Source of the DNA: Acetofilamentum sp.
Lineage (GTDB): Bacteria; Bacteroidota; Bacteroidia; Bacteroidales; JAFGUD01
DNA: 32,856 nt
Reading direction: 5' to 3'
NCBI GenBank assembly: GCA_020722645.1
Contig: DYKL01000004.1
Coordinates: forward strand, 1-32,856
Shown here: piece by piece, positions 8,924 through 19,419 of the stretch
Layout of the letters: each line of letters starts with the position of its first letter
Position numbering within the stretch: the first letter of the stretch is position 1
The notes under the pieces: model-generated
The model's database searches: none
What the model was told of the DNA's origin: nothing
What the model saw: the letters and a program-made list of their open reading frames with translations, nothing else
Made by a program: the position numbers and the translations under genes

Positions 8924-8939
8924 TGTTCCACGTGGAACA
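8924..8939. promoter_or_regulatory. parS: parS-like ParB-binding site 2 (TGTTCCACGTGGAACA)
   Basis: Second identical 16-bp palindrome, 53 bp start-to-start from the first, between ade and mnmG. Confidence 0.85.
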
Positions 8940-8945
8940 TTTTAA

Positions 8946-10817
8946 CTATCTTTTCAAAAAAATCAAAATAGTATTAATGTCAGAAGGAGAAACGCCCGGT
9001 ATCCGTTGAGCTTCTCCAATGGTTCTTGGTTTAATTCTGTTTAATTTCTGTCTTGCTTCGGTTGAAATAGATTGTAGTTGTTGATAATCAAAATCGGGGT
9101 TGAGTTTTATGTTTTCTAATTTTATAATTTTTTCTGCAATTTCTTTTTCTTTGTCTATATAGTTTTGATATTTAATTTTAATTTCAGCAGATTCAATAAT
9201 CTCGTTGTTAATATTATTTTGTTCAATAAAATTCGAAATTTTTGGTAAAATTTCTTTTAAAGTAGAAATAGAAACTTCCGGTCTTAAAAGAAATTTTTCA
9301 GCTTTAAGACTTTGCGATAAAGCTGCTGAATTTATCTGTTTCAAATAATCATTTGCTTCACTTGGGGAAATTCTCAATTTTGCAATAAAATTAATAAACT
9401 TATTTATTAATTCGTATTTGTTTTTGTAAATATCATATCTATTCTTGGGAAGTAATCCTATTTCGTGACCCAAATCGGATAAACGTTCATCTGCATTATC
9501 TTGTCTCAATAAAATTCTATATTCAGCTCTTGATGTAAACATTCTATATGGTTCATCAACTCCTTTTAAGACCAAATCATCAATAAGAACACCAATGTAA
9601 GAGCTATCACGAGATAAAACAACAGGTTCTAAATCGTTTAAGATACGATGAGCATTAATTGCAGCCATCAAACCTTGAGCTGCAGCTTCTTCGTATCCGG
9701 TTGTTCCATTTACTTGACCGGCAAAAAAAAGATTTTTTATAATTTTTGATTCTAAAGAGTGATTTAATTGAGTAGGTGGAAAATAATCGTATTCAATAGC
9801 ATAAGCCGGTCTGAAAATAGTAGCATTTTCAAAACCTTCAATTTTACTTAATGCTTTTTCCTGAATTTCTAAAGGCAAAGAAGAAGAAAAACCATTAAGA
9901 TAATATTCTACGGTGTCAGTACCTTCGGGTTCAAGGAATAAAAGATGTTGATTTTTTTCAGAAAAAGTAACTAATTTATCCTCAATACTTGGGCAATATC
10001 TTGGACCACGACCTTTAATAACGCCTGAAAAAAGAGGAGAAAATTTGAACCCTTTTTTTAATTCATTATGAACATCTAAATTAGTATAAACTAAAAAACA
10101 ACTTTTAGAAGGAAGTATTTGTTTTGATTCCGGGTCATAAGAAAATTTACCGGTTTGCTCATCAGGTTTTTGTTCAATAAGCTTAGAAAAATCTACGGTT
10201 CTGCCGTCAATTCTAGGTGGTGTACCGGTTTTCATTCTGTCAGCTTTAATACCGAGGCTAACAATTTGTTCGGTTAGATGATAAGAAGCTTCCTCTCCTA
10301 CTCTCCCGCCCTGAATTTGATTACTACCAACGTGCATTAAGCCATTTAAAAAAGTACCGGCAGTTAAAATAACAGCTTTAGAATAAAAAGAAACACCCCA
10401 TTTAGTTCTGACACCTTTTAAAATATCTTTTTCAACAATAAGTTGAGTTACGGTATCTTGCCAGAAATATAAATTAGGTATTTTTTCCAATCTGTCACGC
10501 CAAGCAATCGAAAATTTAACTCTGTCAGATTGAGCTCTGGGACTCCACATAGCCGGACCTTTTGATTTATTGAGCATTCTGAATTGAATCATAGTTTCGT
10601 CTGTAACATAACCGGATAGTCCACCTAAAGCATCAATTTCACGAATAATCTGACCTTTTGCTATACCGCCCATTGCAGGATTACAAGACATTTGAGCTAT
10701 TTTAGTCATATCCATAGTTACAAGTAAGACAGAAGAGCCAAGATTAGCAGCGGCAGAAGCAGCTTCAGCACCAGCGTGACCGGCACCAACTACAATAATA
10801 TCAAAATTTGTTTTCAC
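8946..10817 (-). CDS. mnmG: tRNA uridine-5-carboxymethylaminomethyl(34) synthesis enzyme MnmG
   Basis: IVVGAGHAGAEAASAAANLG, MSCNPAMGGIAKGQIIREIDALGG, GRVGEEASYHLTEQ, GQVNGTTGYEEAAAQGLMAAINA. Confidence 0.97.
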   Translation of the reverse strand: MKTNFDIIVVGAGHAGAEAASAAANLGSSVLLVTMDMTKIAQMSCNPAMGGIAKGQIIREIDALGGLSGYVTDETMIQFRMLNKSKGPAMWSPRAQSDRVKFSIAWRDRLEKIPNLYFWQDTVTQLIVEKDILKGVRTKWGVSFYSKAVILTAGTFLNGLMHVGSNQIQGGRVGEEASYHLTEQIVSLGIKADRMKTGTPPRIDGRTVDFSKLIEQKPDEQTGKFSYDPESKQILPSKSCFLVYTNLDVHNELKKGFKFSPLFSGVIKGRGPRYCPSIEDKLVTFSEKNQHLLFLEPEGTDTVEYYLNGFSSSLPLEIQEKALSKIEGFENATIFRPAYAIEYDYFPPTQLNHSLESKIIKNLFFAGQVNGTTGYEEAAAQGLMAAINAHRILNDLEPVVLSRDSSYIGVLIDDLVLKGVDEPYRMFTSRAEYRILLRQDNADERLSDLGHEIGLLPKNRYDIYKNKYELINKFINFIAKLRISPSEANDYLKQINSAALSQSLKAEKFLLRPEVSISTLKEILPKISNFIEQNNINNEIIESAEIKIKYQNYIDKEKEIAEKIIKLENIKLNPDFDYQQLQSISTEARQKLNRIKPRTIGEAQRIPGVSPSDINTILIFLKR

Positions 10818-10819
10818 AA

Positions 10820-11236
10820 CTAAATATTTAACTTTAATAAATTATTATCTTCTAATTTTCTCATATTAAACCTTTTTTCGTCAGTATCATCAGAAAAACC
10901 CAAAAGATGTAAAACACCGTGAGCGATAACTCTGTGCAACTCATCTTGAAAAGTTTTTTTAAAAAGGGTGGCATTTTCTTCAACACGTTCAATACTTATT
11001 AACAAATCACCTGATATGTAATCATTATGAGAATTGTCAAAAGTTATTATGTCAGTATAATAGTTATGATTCAAATATTTTTGATTTATTTCAAGTAAAT
11101 ATTTATCAGAAACAAAAACAACAGAAATATCACCAAGTTTTTTTTTATAAGATTCAATAATTTCTTTTATCCATTTTTTAATAATTGTTTTATTTTTAAA
11201 AGTAAAAGAAATATCTTCAGTTACAAAATTAATCAT
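10820..11236 (-). CDS. ybeY: rRNA maturation endoribonuclease YbeY
   Basis: YLNHNYYTDIITFD, SGDLLISIERV, RVIAHGVLHLLGFSDDTDE; adjacent to mnmG. Confidence 0.92.
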   Translation of the reverse strand: MINFVTEDISFTFKNKTIIKKWIKEIIESYKKKLGDISVVFVSDKYLLEINQKYLNHNYYTDIITFDNSHNDYISGDLLISIERVEENATLFKKTFQDELHRVIAHGVLHLLGFSDDTDEKRFNMRKLEDNNLLKLNI

Positions 11237-11238
11237 AA

Positions 11239-11670
11239 TTATAAATTGAAAATCATTTTAACAATTTGTCCATTATTATAAGAAAATTCGACAATATCGG
11301 CTAAATTAAGAATAATAAATACACCTCTGCCTGTTAATTTTTCTCGATTTATAGTTTCAGTGGGGTCATCAATTAATTTATAATCAAAACCGGCACCTTC
11401 ATCTTTAACAGCAATTTCGAGTTTTTTAGATGAAATTTTGTAATATACAGTAACATTTTTATTTGGATTAAACTTATTACCGTGCACAATAGCATTGTTA
11501 ATAGCCTCAGATAATGATAACAAAACATTACCATATATTTCGTCAGAAATCACAATTTTTGAAGACATCTTTTGAATGACCTGCTCGGCATAAGTAATAT
11601 TTTTAAAATCAGATTGAAATACGATTATTTCATCATAATTATTCTTTTCCAAGTCTGTACATGTAATCAT
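11239..11670 (-). CDS. HATPase_c (RsbW/SpoIIAB-like) ATP-binding protein
   Basis: LSEAINNAIVHGNKFNP (N box), VKDEGAGFD (G1), GRGVFIILNLAD (G2). Confidence 0.85.
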   Translation of the reverse strand: MITCTDLEKNNYDEIIVFQSDFKNITYAEQVIQKMSSKIVISDEIYGNVLLSLSEAINNAIVHGNKFNPNKNVTVYYKISSKKLEIAVKDEGAGFDYKLIDDPTETINREKLTGRGVFIILNLADIVEFSYNNGQIVKMIFNL

Positions 11671-14600
11671 TATAGTAGGTTTTATAAAAAGGGTTTAACT
11701 GTAGTATTTTTTTTGAAAAAGATTCATTTAAAAGTTTATAATCATTAAAATATTTTTCTATATCTTCGGGTGAATTAGTATTTAGGTTGTTTCCGACTTT
11801 GGATTCTCGTTTATCGTCGTATTTTCTTTTATTATCAGAATTTTCGACTTCCAAAAGTCGCGTTTTAATTTCATTATCTCTTTGTAAAATTTCAGGTGTT
11901 ATATTATTGTTTAGAATATCTTTTTTAATATCATCATTTATTTGGTTAATCTCGTTCAATAATTTGGACATTTCATCAGAAAGCTGACCGGAATTTAGCA
12001 TATCTTCGAGCATTTTTTGAAAAGCTTCTCTTTTAGCGACTTGCTGCCCCATCTGTTCAGAAGTATATTGCCCATTTTTCATTTGGTTAATCATTTCCTG
12101 AAGTTGTTGCTGCATAGATTGTTGCATTTGTTTCATATCACCTACAGACATTTGCTGAGGTTTGCTGGAAGATGGATTTCCTGACCCGGGCATACTCATC
12201 TGATTTTGCATATTTTGCAAAGACTCTTGCAACATTAAAGCTAATTTATTGACAGATTCAATTGTATATCTTTGATTTATTGCTGCTTCATTTCTTTTAT
12301 TGACATTCAAATTTTGGATTGTTTTATCTAAATTATTTCTGATATTTACTAATTCATCTGTAATAGGTTTAGAAATAGTAGGATTTCTTTTGGCTAAAGC
12401 ATATAAAGTATCATTGATTACAGCATATTGATTTTGCAATGCTATTTGATTGATTTTCAATTCTATATATGCTTCAGATTTATACGATAAATTTTTCTGT
12501 GTTAATAAATTTAATTGTTCTTGTGTAAATGAAAAATTAAGCAAATTAGATAATAAAAATTTAATAGCCTGTTCATCTTCGGAATTTTGCATCATAGAAT
12601 TTTGCATCATCATATTAGACATCTGTTCAGAAAGATTCTTCATTTGTTCAGAAGAATTTTTCATATTCTGAGAAGCCTTTTTATTTTTATTTTCAAACAT
12701 ATTTTCTTTTGCTTGTTCAAATTCCTGATTTATCTGTTCAATTTCTTCCTGAAATTCTTCTAAAATGTATGGCTTTTCGAGTGATTGATTATAATTTTGA
12801 AGACTGTCATATTCCTGCATTAAATCTTCAAATTTTTTCTGATTTGTTAAAAGAGAATCTTGAAGTTCTTGATTATTTTTGTCAGATTTTTTAAAAGATT
12901 CAGATAAGTTTTCCTGTTCTTTAGCTAATTCATTGAGTTGATTTGCCACATTTTGCACATCTTGTTCCAACTTCATTCTTTTCAGTAATTCTTGAGTACG
13001 TTCCATTTCTTTAGACATATCTTCATAAGACAATTCTGTTTTTTTCAGAGTATTATCAAATTTTTTATCATCAAATTTACTTTGTAATTCTTTTAATTGC
13101 TCTAATAAATCTTTAATTTCATCGGTCATTAATTCATCTAATAATTTTTGAATTTCTTCGTGTTTCTTTAACAAATCTTCATTTTTTGGGTCGAAAGATT
13201 TTAAATTGTTAAGTTTTTCTTGATTTTCCTTTTTTAAAGAATCTAAAAGTTGTTCCAATTCATTTTGTTTGTTCAAAATATTGTCTAAAAAACTTTGTTT
13301 TTCCCATTTGCTAACCTCTTCATTTAATAATTTCTGATTAAAATTGTCAATATCCTGCTGAATGTCAAAAGATAATTGATAAGCATTGTTTAATTGCTCC
13401 TGCACTTTTTCATCAGAAACATTAAAAGCAGAATCAAGCTCGTTTAAAGAAGGGATATAAAAATTAAATTGTGAAGTAGCAGTTGATTTATAGCCGCTTA
13501 CATAATCGTTGTCAGTAATTTTGAAAAAATACTTAACTATTTGATTATTAGATATTTTTAAATCAGAAAAATCAAAGATATAAAAAAACTCCTGATTAGA
13601 TTGAAATTTGGAAATATCAATATTTACAGATTCATAATTATCAGCCTGTTCAGAATTTTTATCATTTACTGAATAGTTGAAAGATAAAGACTTAAAACCA
13701 TAATCATCTGAAATTAGCCCTCTGAAGAAAAATAAAGAATAATTATTTGAATCCTGAACCTGCTGAACAGCGATATTAGGATATAAATCAGGAATTACAG
13801 ATAAATTATATTCAAACAAAGAATTCTGAACATACTTATTTTTAACAATAATAGAATAGCTTGCTGATATTAAGGCTTGATAAGTAATGCTGAAAGTTTG
13901 TTTTTCGTTTTTTGAATAAATCTTATTAGAATCAACAAGCATTAAAAGAGTGTCGATGTTGTTACCGGAAAAATTAAATTTCAAAACAGAGCCGTAAGGA
14001 ACAATTAAATCGCCTGTATTTTTGAGAGAATACTTTGATTTTCCAGTATATGAAGGAGGTAAAATATCAACGGAAAAATCAGATATTTGAGGTGTTGGAA
14101 GAATAGAGATTTGATATTTAGACGATTTAAAATTATCAGCTTCGAAATAAAAAGAAAAGTTGTTGTTTATTGATTTAAAGTTGTATTCAAAAATACTTTT
14201 TTTAGAGCCGATAATCATAGGAATTTTATTAGAACCATAGACTATATAAACAATAGATGGGACATATTCGCCTGTAATTTGTACAAGTACATTGAAATCA
14301 GCTCCGTTTTGAACTTCCAAATTTTTATTTAACAAATTGAAGTTAAAAGGAGCTTGCTGTTCATATAAAACACCGTAATTTACGAATCTTTCAGTTCCAA
14401 GTTTAAGAATATTATTATTAAAAATAACAAAAAACAAAAGAATGAGTAGCGGAATAAATAAATATTTATAATATTTATTCAAATCTTTTGATGAAAGAGC
14501 ATTAGAAAAATTGAACAATTTGATGTTGCTAATTTTCTGATTTATAGCTGCATTAATAAGGCTGATGTTTTGTTTATCCGATATTTGTTCATTTAATTCC

Positions 14601-14935
14601 AAAATATTGATTAAAATATCTTGAATTTGAGGAATTTTTTCTGAAATATAAGTTGCAGCCTTATAATTTGAAATAGTAGGGAGTAATTTAATAACTTTTA
14701 AAAAAGGAATTATAATTAAATCGGCTAATATAAAGAGTAAAACTACTACGTAAGAAAAAAACAAAACTTTTTTTATACTAACAGGTAAATAATAAAAATA
14801 ATTAATTGCAACAATTAACAAAAAAATAAGAGAAAGAATAGAAACAGAAAAAATTAAACCTTTTAAGAGTTTGAATAAATAAAGCTTCCTAACAAATTTA
14901 TTTATATTTATATTTATGTCATTAATATTGTTCAT
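11639..14935 (-). CDS. DUF4175-family membrane protein with long Gln/Met-rich coiled coil
   Basis: 1098 aa, N-terminal TM segments, extended EQLKELQ/QMKNLSEQM coiled coil, position next to the ATPase/ybeY genes. Confidence 0.75.
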   Translation of the reverse strand: MNNINDINININKFVRKLYLFKLLKGLIFSVSILSLIFLLIVAINYFYYLPVSIKKVLFFSYVVVLLFILADLIIIPFLKVIKLLPTISNYKAATYISEKIPQIQDILINILELNEQISDKQNISLINAAINQKISNIKLFNFSNALSSKDLNKYYKYLFIPLLILLFFVIFNNNILKLGTERFVNYGVLYEQQAPFNFNLLNKNLEVQNGADFNVLVQITGEYVPSIVYIVYGSNKIPMIIGSKKSIFEYNFKSINNNFSFYFEADNFKSSKYQISILPTPQISDFSVDILPPSYTGKSKYSLKNTGDLIVPYGSVLKFNFSGNNIDTLLMLVDSNKIYSKNEKQTFSITYQALISASYSIIVKNKYVQNSLFEYNLSVIPDLYPNIAVQQVQDSNNYSLFFFRGLISDDYGFKSLSFNYSVNDKNSEQADNYESVNIDISKFQSNQEFFYIFDFSDLKISNNQIVKYFFKITDNDYVSGYKSTATSQFNFYIPSLNELDSAFNVSDEKVQEQLNNAYQLSFDIQQDIDNFNQKLLNEEVSKWEKQSFLDNILNKQNELEQLLDSLKKENQEKLNNLKSFDPKNEDLLKKHEEIQKLLDELMTDEIKDLLEQLKELQSKFDDKKFDNTLKKTELSYEDMSKEMERTQELLKRMKLEQDVQNVANQLNELAKEQENLSESFKKSDKNNQELQDSLLTNQKKFEDLMQEYDSLQNYNQSLEKPYILEEFQEEIEQINQEFEQAKENMFENKNKKASQNMKNSSEQMKNLSEQMSNMMMQNSMMQNSEDEQAIKFLLSNLLNFSFTQEQLNLLTQKNLSYKSEAYIELKINQIALQNQYAVINDTLYALAKRNPTISKPITDELVNIRNNLDKTIQNLNVNKRNEAAINQRYTIESVNKLALMLQESLQNMQNQMSMPGSGNPSSSKPQQMSVGDMKQMQQSMQQQLQEMINQMKNGQYTSEQMGQQVAKREAFQKMLEDMLNSGQLSDEMSKLLNEINQINDDIKKDILNNNITPEILQRDNEIKTRLLEVENSDNKRKYDDKRESKVGNNLNTNSPEDIEKYFNDYKLLNESFSKKILQLNPFYKTYYNDYMYRLGKE
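12582..12611. repeat. Two tandem 15-bp units (GAATTTTGCATCATA/C) in the DUF4175 gene, encoding Met/Gln/Asn/Ser-rich MMQNS repeats
   Basis: Direct reading: gaattttgcatcata gaattttgcatcatc. Confidence 0.7.
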
Positions 14936-14940
14936 AAAAA

Positions 14941-16002
14941 CTAATTTAAGTTCAAATATTCAACAGGGTTCAATTTTTCTGTATTATACCAAATCTGTAA
15001 ATTTAAGCAAGGATAAGAATATTTGCTTGTAGATTTTGATACAGAGCCAATAACAAATCCATTTAAAATTTGTTGATTTTGAGATACATATATAAGATTT
15101 AAGTTAGAATAAACAGAATAATAATTATCGTGTTTTAAAATAACCGAATGACCATAATTTGGTAAATTAACAATTGCAATAACTTTAGCATCAGCAATTG
15201 ATTTAACAAGAGTGTCAGTTTTGGAATACAAATCAATTCCATCGTTTACAACAGTAATATTTTTTAGATAAGGGTGATTATGAGTACCAAAAGAACTGAT
15301 AACAACAGAATTGTATAGAGGTGCATTAAATTTTTTCTCAATTTTTTCGGAATTATTTGAATTTAAGCTATATGGCAATTTCAAAAAATAATCGTTCAGC
15401 ATTAAATATGTATTATAATCATTATTTATTATTATACGGATATCATTTGCCTTTTGTTGCAAAATATTTGCAGAATTAAGAGCAATGATAAGATTGTTTT
15501 CAATGTCAACTTTTTGGGTTTGATAATTTTTAATATAAATATCCAATGATTTTACATAATTTTCATAAGAAAGAGATTCATTTATCAATTTTTGTTGAGT
15601 TAATTTAATAAATTGATTTAATTTTTTCAAATAATTTAACAATAACTGCAAATAATTATATCTGTAAAAAGCTTTCGAAAAAGAATCAGCTGAAAAAACA
15701 AATAATTTAGGAGATTTAAGCTGTAGTAGAATTAAATAAATATTTTTTAATAAATCAGCATATAAATCAGAATAAATTTCTAATGTTTTATTATAGACGT
15801 TAATTGAGATTTTGTTTTGATTAATTTGATTTTGATAAAATATAATTTTATTGTTTAATTCAACTAATAATTTTTCGTCATTGTCAATTTTAGATTTTAA
15901 TAAAAGTAAATCGTAAACAGACAAAACAGTATCGTTTAAATTATTAGAAAAAGAAAAAGAAGTTGAAAAAAGTAATATGTTAATAATTAATAGGTTTCGC
16001 AT
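14941..16002 (-). CDS. LytM/M23-like (EnvC-like) protein with apparently degenerate metal site
   Basis: Signal peptide, coiled-coil region, C-terminal LytM fold signature (NDGIDLYSKTDTLVKSIADAKVIAI...GHSVILKHDNYYSVYSNL) with zinc ligands substituted. Confidence 0.75.
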   Translation of the reverse strand: MRNLLIINILLFSTSFSFSNNLNDTVLSVYDLLLLKSKIDNDEKLLVELNNKIIFYQNQINQNKISINVYNKTLEIYSDLYADLLKNIYLILLQLKSPKLFVFSADSFSKAFYRYNYLQLLLNYLKKLNQFIKLTQQKLINESLSYENYVKSLDIYIKNYQTQKVDIENNLIIALNSANILQQKANDIRIIINNDYNTYLMLNDYFLKLPYSLNSNNSEKIEKKFNAPLYNSVVISSFGTHNHPYLKNITVVNDGIDLYSKTDTLVKSIADAKVIAIVNLPNYGHSVILKHDNYYSVYSNLNLIYVSQNQQILNGFVIGSVSKSTSKYSYPCLNLQIWYNTEKLNPVEYLNLN

Positions 16003-16753
16003 TATCAGGTAAATTAAATTTTATATTAATTTGTTCATTAAAAATAACTTTTTTGCTAATAATAAATAATGACAAAGTATCTATCGAAACAACTTTTAAT
16101 TCAGTGTGTTCCGGTAAATCATAATTATCGAAAGTTTTAAAATTACTGTAGTTTATATACAAATCTTTATGCAATAAATTATCGTATATTTCGCAGTATT
16201 TAATATTAAAATTGTCTGTTATATAAAATAAATGTGCAATATTAACAATTTTTGAGTTATTTTGATTATATATTAAATTTTTGAAGATATATAAAGAATC
16301 TTTATCAAGCGAATATGAATTCAAGTCTGTGAAATAAGGATAACTGAATAAATCGGCAGTAAAAATGGATTGCAAGGAATAAAAATCGAAAGCAATGCTG
16401 TAATTTTTTAATATAACATCTTTATTACCTGCGATATAGTCTTTTTGAACAGGCATATAAATAATAAAAGTATCGGGAGTTGCAAAGATTTCAGCGATAG
16501 TAATTCCAAATCCCAGAGATATTGAAATGTACATAACCGAATCTTTGATAATTTTAGTTGAACCAAAAAAAGATAATTTTTGTTCATTTGAAGAATAATC
16601 AGCACTGAATTTAAAAGACAACGATTTAAAATCCTTATTGACAGAATCAATAAAAGTAGTGCCTGAAATTTTCATTTTTGAGGTATTTTGTTTAAAAATC
16701 GAGCAAGAAGAAATCAGAAAGATTAAAGATATTATTATAAAAAAATTTTTCAT
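15980..16753 (-). CDS. DUF4292-like lipoprotein
   Basis: Lipobox signal peptide (MKNFFIIISLIFLISSCSIFK), size and position between the LytM and TPR genes. Confidence 0.65.
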   Translation of the reverse strand: MKNFFIIISLIFLISSCSIFKQNTSKMKISGTTFIDSVNKDFKSLSFKFSADYSSNEQKLSFFGSTKIIKDSVMYISISLGFGITIAEIFATPDTFIIYMPVQKDYIAGNKDVILKNYSIAFDFYSLQSIFTADLFSYPYFTDLNSYSLDKDSLYIFKNLIYNQNNSKIVNIAHLFYITDNFNIKYCEIYDNLLHKDLYINYSNFKTFDNYDLPEHTELKVVSIDTLSLFIISKKVIFNEQINIKFNLPDNAKPINY

Positions 16754-16767
16754 TAAATTGTTTATAA

Positions 16768-18435
16768 TTACAACTGTTTATTTAAAAAAGTGTTGCCCAG
16801 ATTAACAGATTTTAACCAAGCTTCATTAGCTAAATCATTCTTATTTAATTTATTGTAAACATTACCCAATAATTCATAGTATAAAAAATTAGGTTTTGAT
16901 GAATTTGAAATAGCAATTTGACAATAATTTAAAGAAGAGTTATAATCATCAAATTTGTACATAGCATAAGCATAAATGTATGCAATGTTTGAACTTAAAG
17001 AACTTGTTTCGTTTATAATACATTCACCAAGCAGGTTGAAAGTTTTATTTTTGTATAAGGAATTTTGTGCAAAATAAAAAGAGAAATAGGCATTTAAATC
17101 GCAATTTGAAGTAGCAAAAGAAAGAGCATTGTTGTAGTACAAATTTTCATCTGAAAAATTACCTGTTATTCTGAAATATTGAGAGAGATAAAAGTTAAAA
17201 TAAGCCATTAAATCATTTTGTTCGTAAACTATTGATTTACCAAAAATAAGAGCTTCATAAGCATCATTATTTTTTGATAAATTCAGAGATGAAATTCCTT
17301 TGAATAAATATATAACAGGTTGAGCCGGAAACAAATCTATTGCATAAGCAGCTAAAGAATCTAATTTTGAATAAAAACCAAATCTGTTGTATAAGTTAAA
17401 CAATTTCAAGTAAGTTGAAAAATCCGTTATATCTTTACTTTGTTTGATTTCATAGAAATAGATAGCATCATAGAACTTATTATTTATTTCATAAAATTCG
17501 CTTAAAAAATTCACAAATCTTACATTACTTTGATTTTTAAAATATAAATTATAAAAAATAGTATCTAAATCGAAAGAGAAAGAATTGTAATTGAAAAAAT
17601 CCATATTTTCATACAATATCTGTATAAATGCAGAATTAGAAGATAGACAATCGCCTGATTTTTCTAAATAATATAAAACACTGTCTTTTTTGTCGATTAA
17701 AATGTAATATTTGAGCGAAAGTTCATAAAAATAAACAGTTTCAGGAAATAAAGTTTGAATTTTTTTGATATAAAAAAAAGCAGAATCAAGATTTTTTTCA
17801 GACAGATAAAATTGAGCCAAATTCACTAATGATAAGGAATTTTGAGGAAATTTTTGAACAATAGTTTGTAAAAGATTTACAGCATCATCATTTTTACCTG
17901 TTTTTTGCAATAAATTGACTTTTTGAAGATAAAAATCAATTTCGTAATTGAATTTTGATATAGCTGCATTTAAAGCTATTAATTGATTTTTGTAATCAGA
18001 ATAAAAAGCAAAAAAATCAATTGCATTTTGAAAATCATCGTGAATATCTGATTTTTGTATTATTTGTAGTTGTAAATCAGTTGCTTCGTTAATCGAATTA
18101 ACCTTTTCGTAGAGTAAAGCAAGATTTTTTAAATACCAGATATTTTCAGCGTCAATATTAACAGCATTTTCAGCGTAATTTATGGCAAGAAAATATTGAG
18201 CTTCCTGTTCATATATTTTAGATAATAAATAATTTGCGGCAGAAGATTGATTGTCAATTTCCAAGGCTTTAATTAGTAAATATTTAGCTGTATCGGTATT
18301 TTCAGTTAATAAAAATCGTTGAGCCTCAGAAAAATATTCGATAAATTTTTCCTTTTCGACTGTTTGAGAATTGAGCGATAAAAAAGACAAAAAACAAATA
18401 ATAAAACCAAATATTTTATATTTTATCATAATCAC
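16768..18435 (-). CDS. Tetratricopeptide-repeat protein, exported
   Basis: Signal peptide and repeated TPR-like helices (AANYLLSKIYEQEAQYFLAINYAENAVNIDAENIWYLKNLALLYEK). Confidence 0.8.
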   Translation of the reverse strand: MIMIKYKIFGFIICFLSFLSLNSQTVEKEKFIEYFSEAQRFLLTENTDTAKYLLIKALEIDNQSSAANYLLSKIYEQEAQYFLAINYAENAVNIDAENIWYLKNLALLYEKVNSINEATDLQLQIIQKSDIHDDFQNAIDFFAFYSDYKNQLIALNAAISKFNYEIDFYLQKVNLLQKTGKNDDAVNLLQTIVQKFPQNSLSLVNLAQFYLSEKNLDSAFFYIKKIQTLFPETVYFYELSLKYYILIDKKDSVLYYLEKSGDCLSSNSAFIQILYENMDFFNYNSFSFDLDTIFYNLYFKNQSNVRFVNFLSEFYEINNKFYDAIYFYEIKQSKDITDFSTYLKLFNLYNRFGFYSKLDSLAAYAIDLFPAQPVIYLFKGISSLNLSKNNDAYEALIFGKSIVYEQNDLMAYFNFYLSQYFRITGNFSDENLYYNNALSFATSNCDLNAYFSFYFAQNSLYKNKTFNLLGECIINETSSLSSNIAYIYAYAMYKFDDYNSSLNYCQIAISNSSKPNFLYYELLGNVYNKLNKNDLANEAWLKSVNLGNTFLNKQL

Positions 18436-19405
18436 CTAATTCGAGAGATTTGGGGATTTTATTTACAAATACATTATTGCCAATCATTGAATTTTCTATA
18501 ACAATATTTCTAATTATCGAATTACTCAAAATAATGCTATTCTTAACAATAACATTCATCAGAGTAGAATTTGATTCGATTGAGACATTAGGACCGATAA
18601 CAGAATTTATTATTTTTACATTATCAGCAATAAAAACGGGCTTTATAATAACTGTATCAGTCAATACAATTTTATCAGAAGTCTGAAATTGATTAGTATT
18701 CAACAAGTGCGAAGTAGTATTTATCAATAAATCTTTATTACCGCAATCTAACCATTCATCAACATTTTGAGATTTGAATAATAAATTATCATCAAGCAAC
18801 ATTTGAAGAGCATTAGTAAGTTGATATTCATTGTTTTCCCTTAAATTGTTGTTTATAATATTTTCTATTTTGGTATGCAATAAAGCAACATTTTTGAAGT
18901 AATAAATACCAATTATAGCTTCATCAGAAATAAATTGTTTAGGTTTTTCGTAAAAAGAAGTAATAACATCATTTTGTTTTACGACAACTCCATATAATTG
19001 AGGATTAGAAACTTTTTTAGTCCAGATAATAACATCAGCGGAATTATCAATTTCAAAGTCTGCATCAAAGAGAGTGTCAGCAAAAGCAACAATAACTTCA
19101 TCACTTAGCATATCTTTTGCCTGATAAATAGCGTGAGCAGTTCCTAATGCTTCTTGCTGATAAAAAATATTTACTTTAAAATTGTATTTATTTCCGAGAG
19201 AATGAATATCATCAATAATATTTTGCGGAAAATTACCAATAATGAAGCCAACTTCTGTAACAGTGTTTTTAGAAACGGCAATTAGTTTTTCAATTAACCT
19301 TTGCAAAATTGATTTACCTGCTAATTTGATAAAAGGTTTAGGAGTAGTTAAGGTAAATGGACGCAATCTTGTGCCCATTCCAGCCATAGGTATTATTATT
19401 TTCAT
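18416..19405 (-). CDS. Sugar-1-phosphate nucleotidyltransferase with left-handed beta-helix C-terminus
   Basis: MKIIIPMAGMGTRLRPFTLTTPKPFIKLAGKSIL and C-terminal hexapeptide-like repeats. Confidence 0.9.
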   Translation of the reverse strand: MKIIIPMAGMGTRLRPFTLTTPKPFIKLAGKSILQRLIEKLIAVSKNTVTEVGFIIGNFPQNIIDDIHSLGNKYNFKVNIFYQQEALGTAHAIYQAKDMLSDEVIVAFADTLFDADFEIDNSADVIIWTKKVSNPQLYGVVVKQNDVITSFYEKPKQFISDEAIIGIYYFKNVALLHTKIENIINNNLRENNEYQLTNALQMLLDDNLLFKSQNVDEWLDCGNKDLLINTTSHLLNTNQFQTSDKIVLTDTVIIKPVFIADNVKIINSVIGPNVSIESNSTLMNVIVKNSIILSNSIIRNIVIENSMIGNNVFVNKIPKSLELGDYDKI

Positions 19406-19419
19406 AAAAATGTTGTTTA

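Noticed and set aside
10820-11236. YbeY appears to lack the third His of the HxxxHxxxxxH motif (GFSDD instead of GYDH)
   Set aside because: As far as I recall, Bacteroidota YbeY proteins commonly have Asp/Lys variants at this place; likely lineage-typical, not a novelty.
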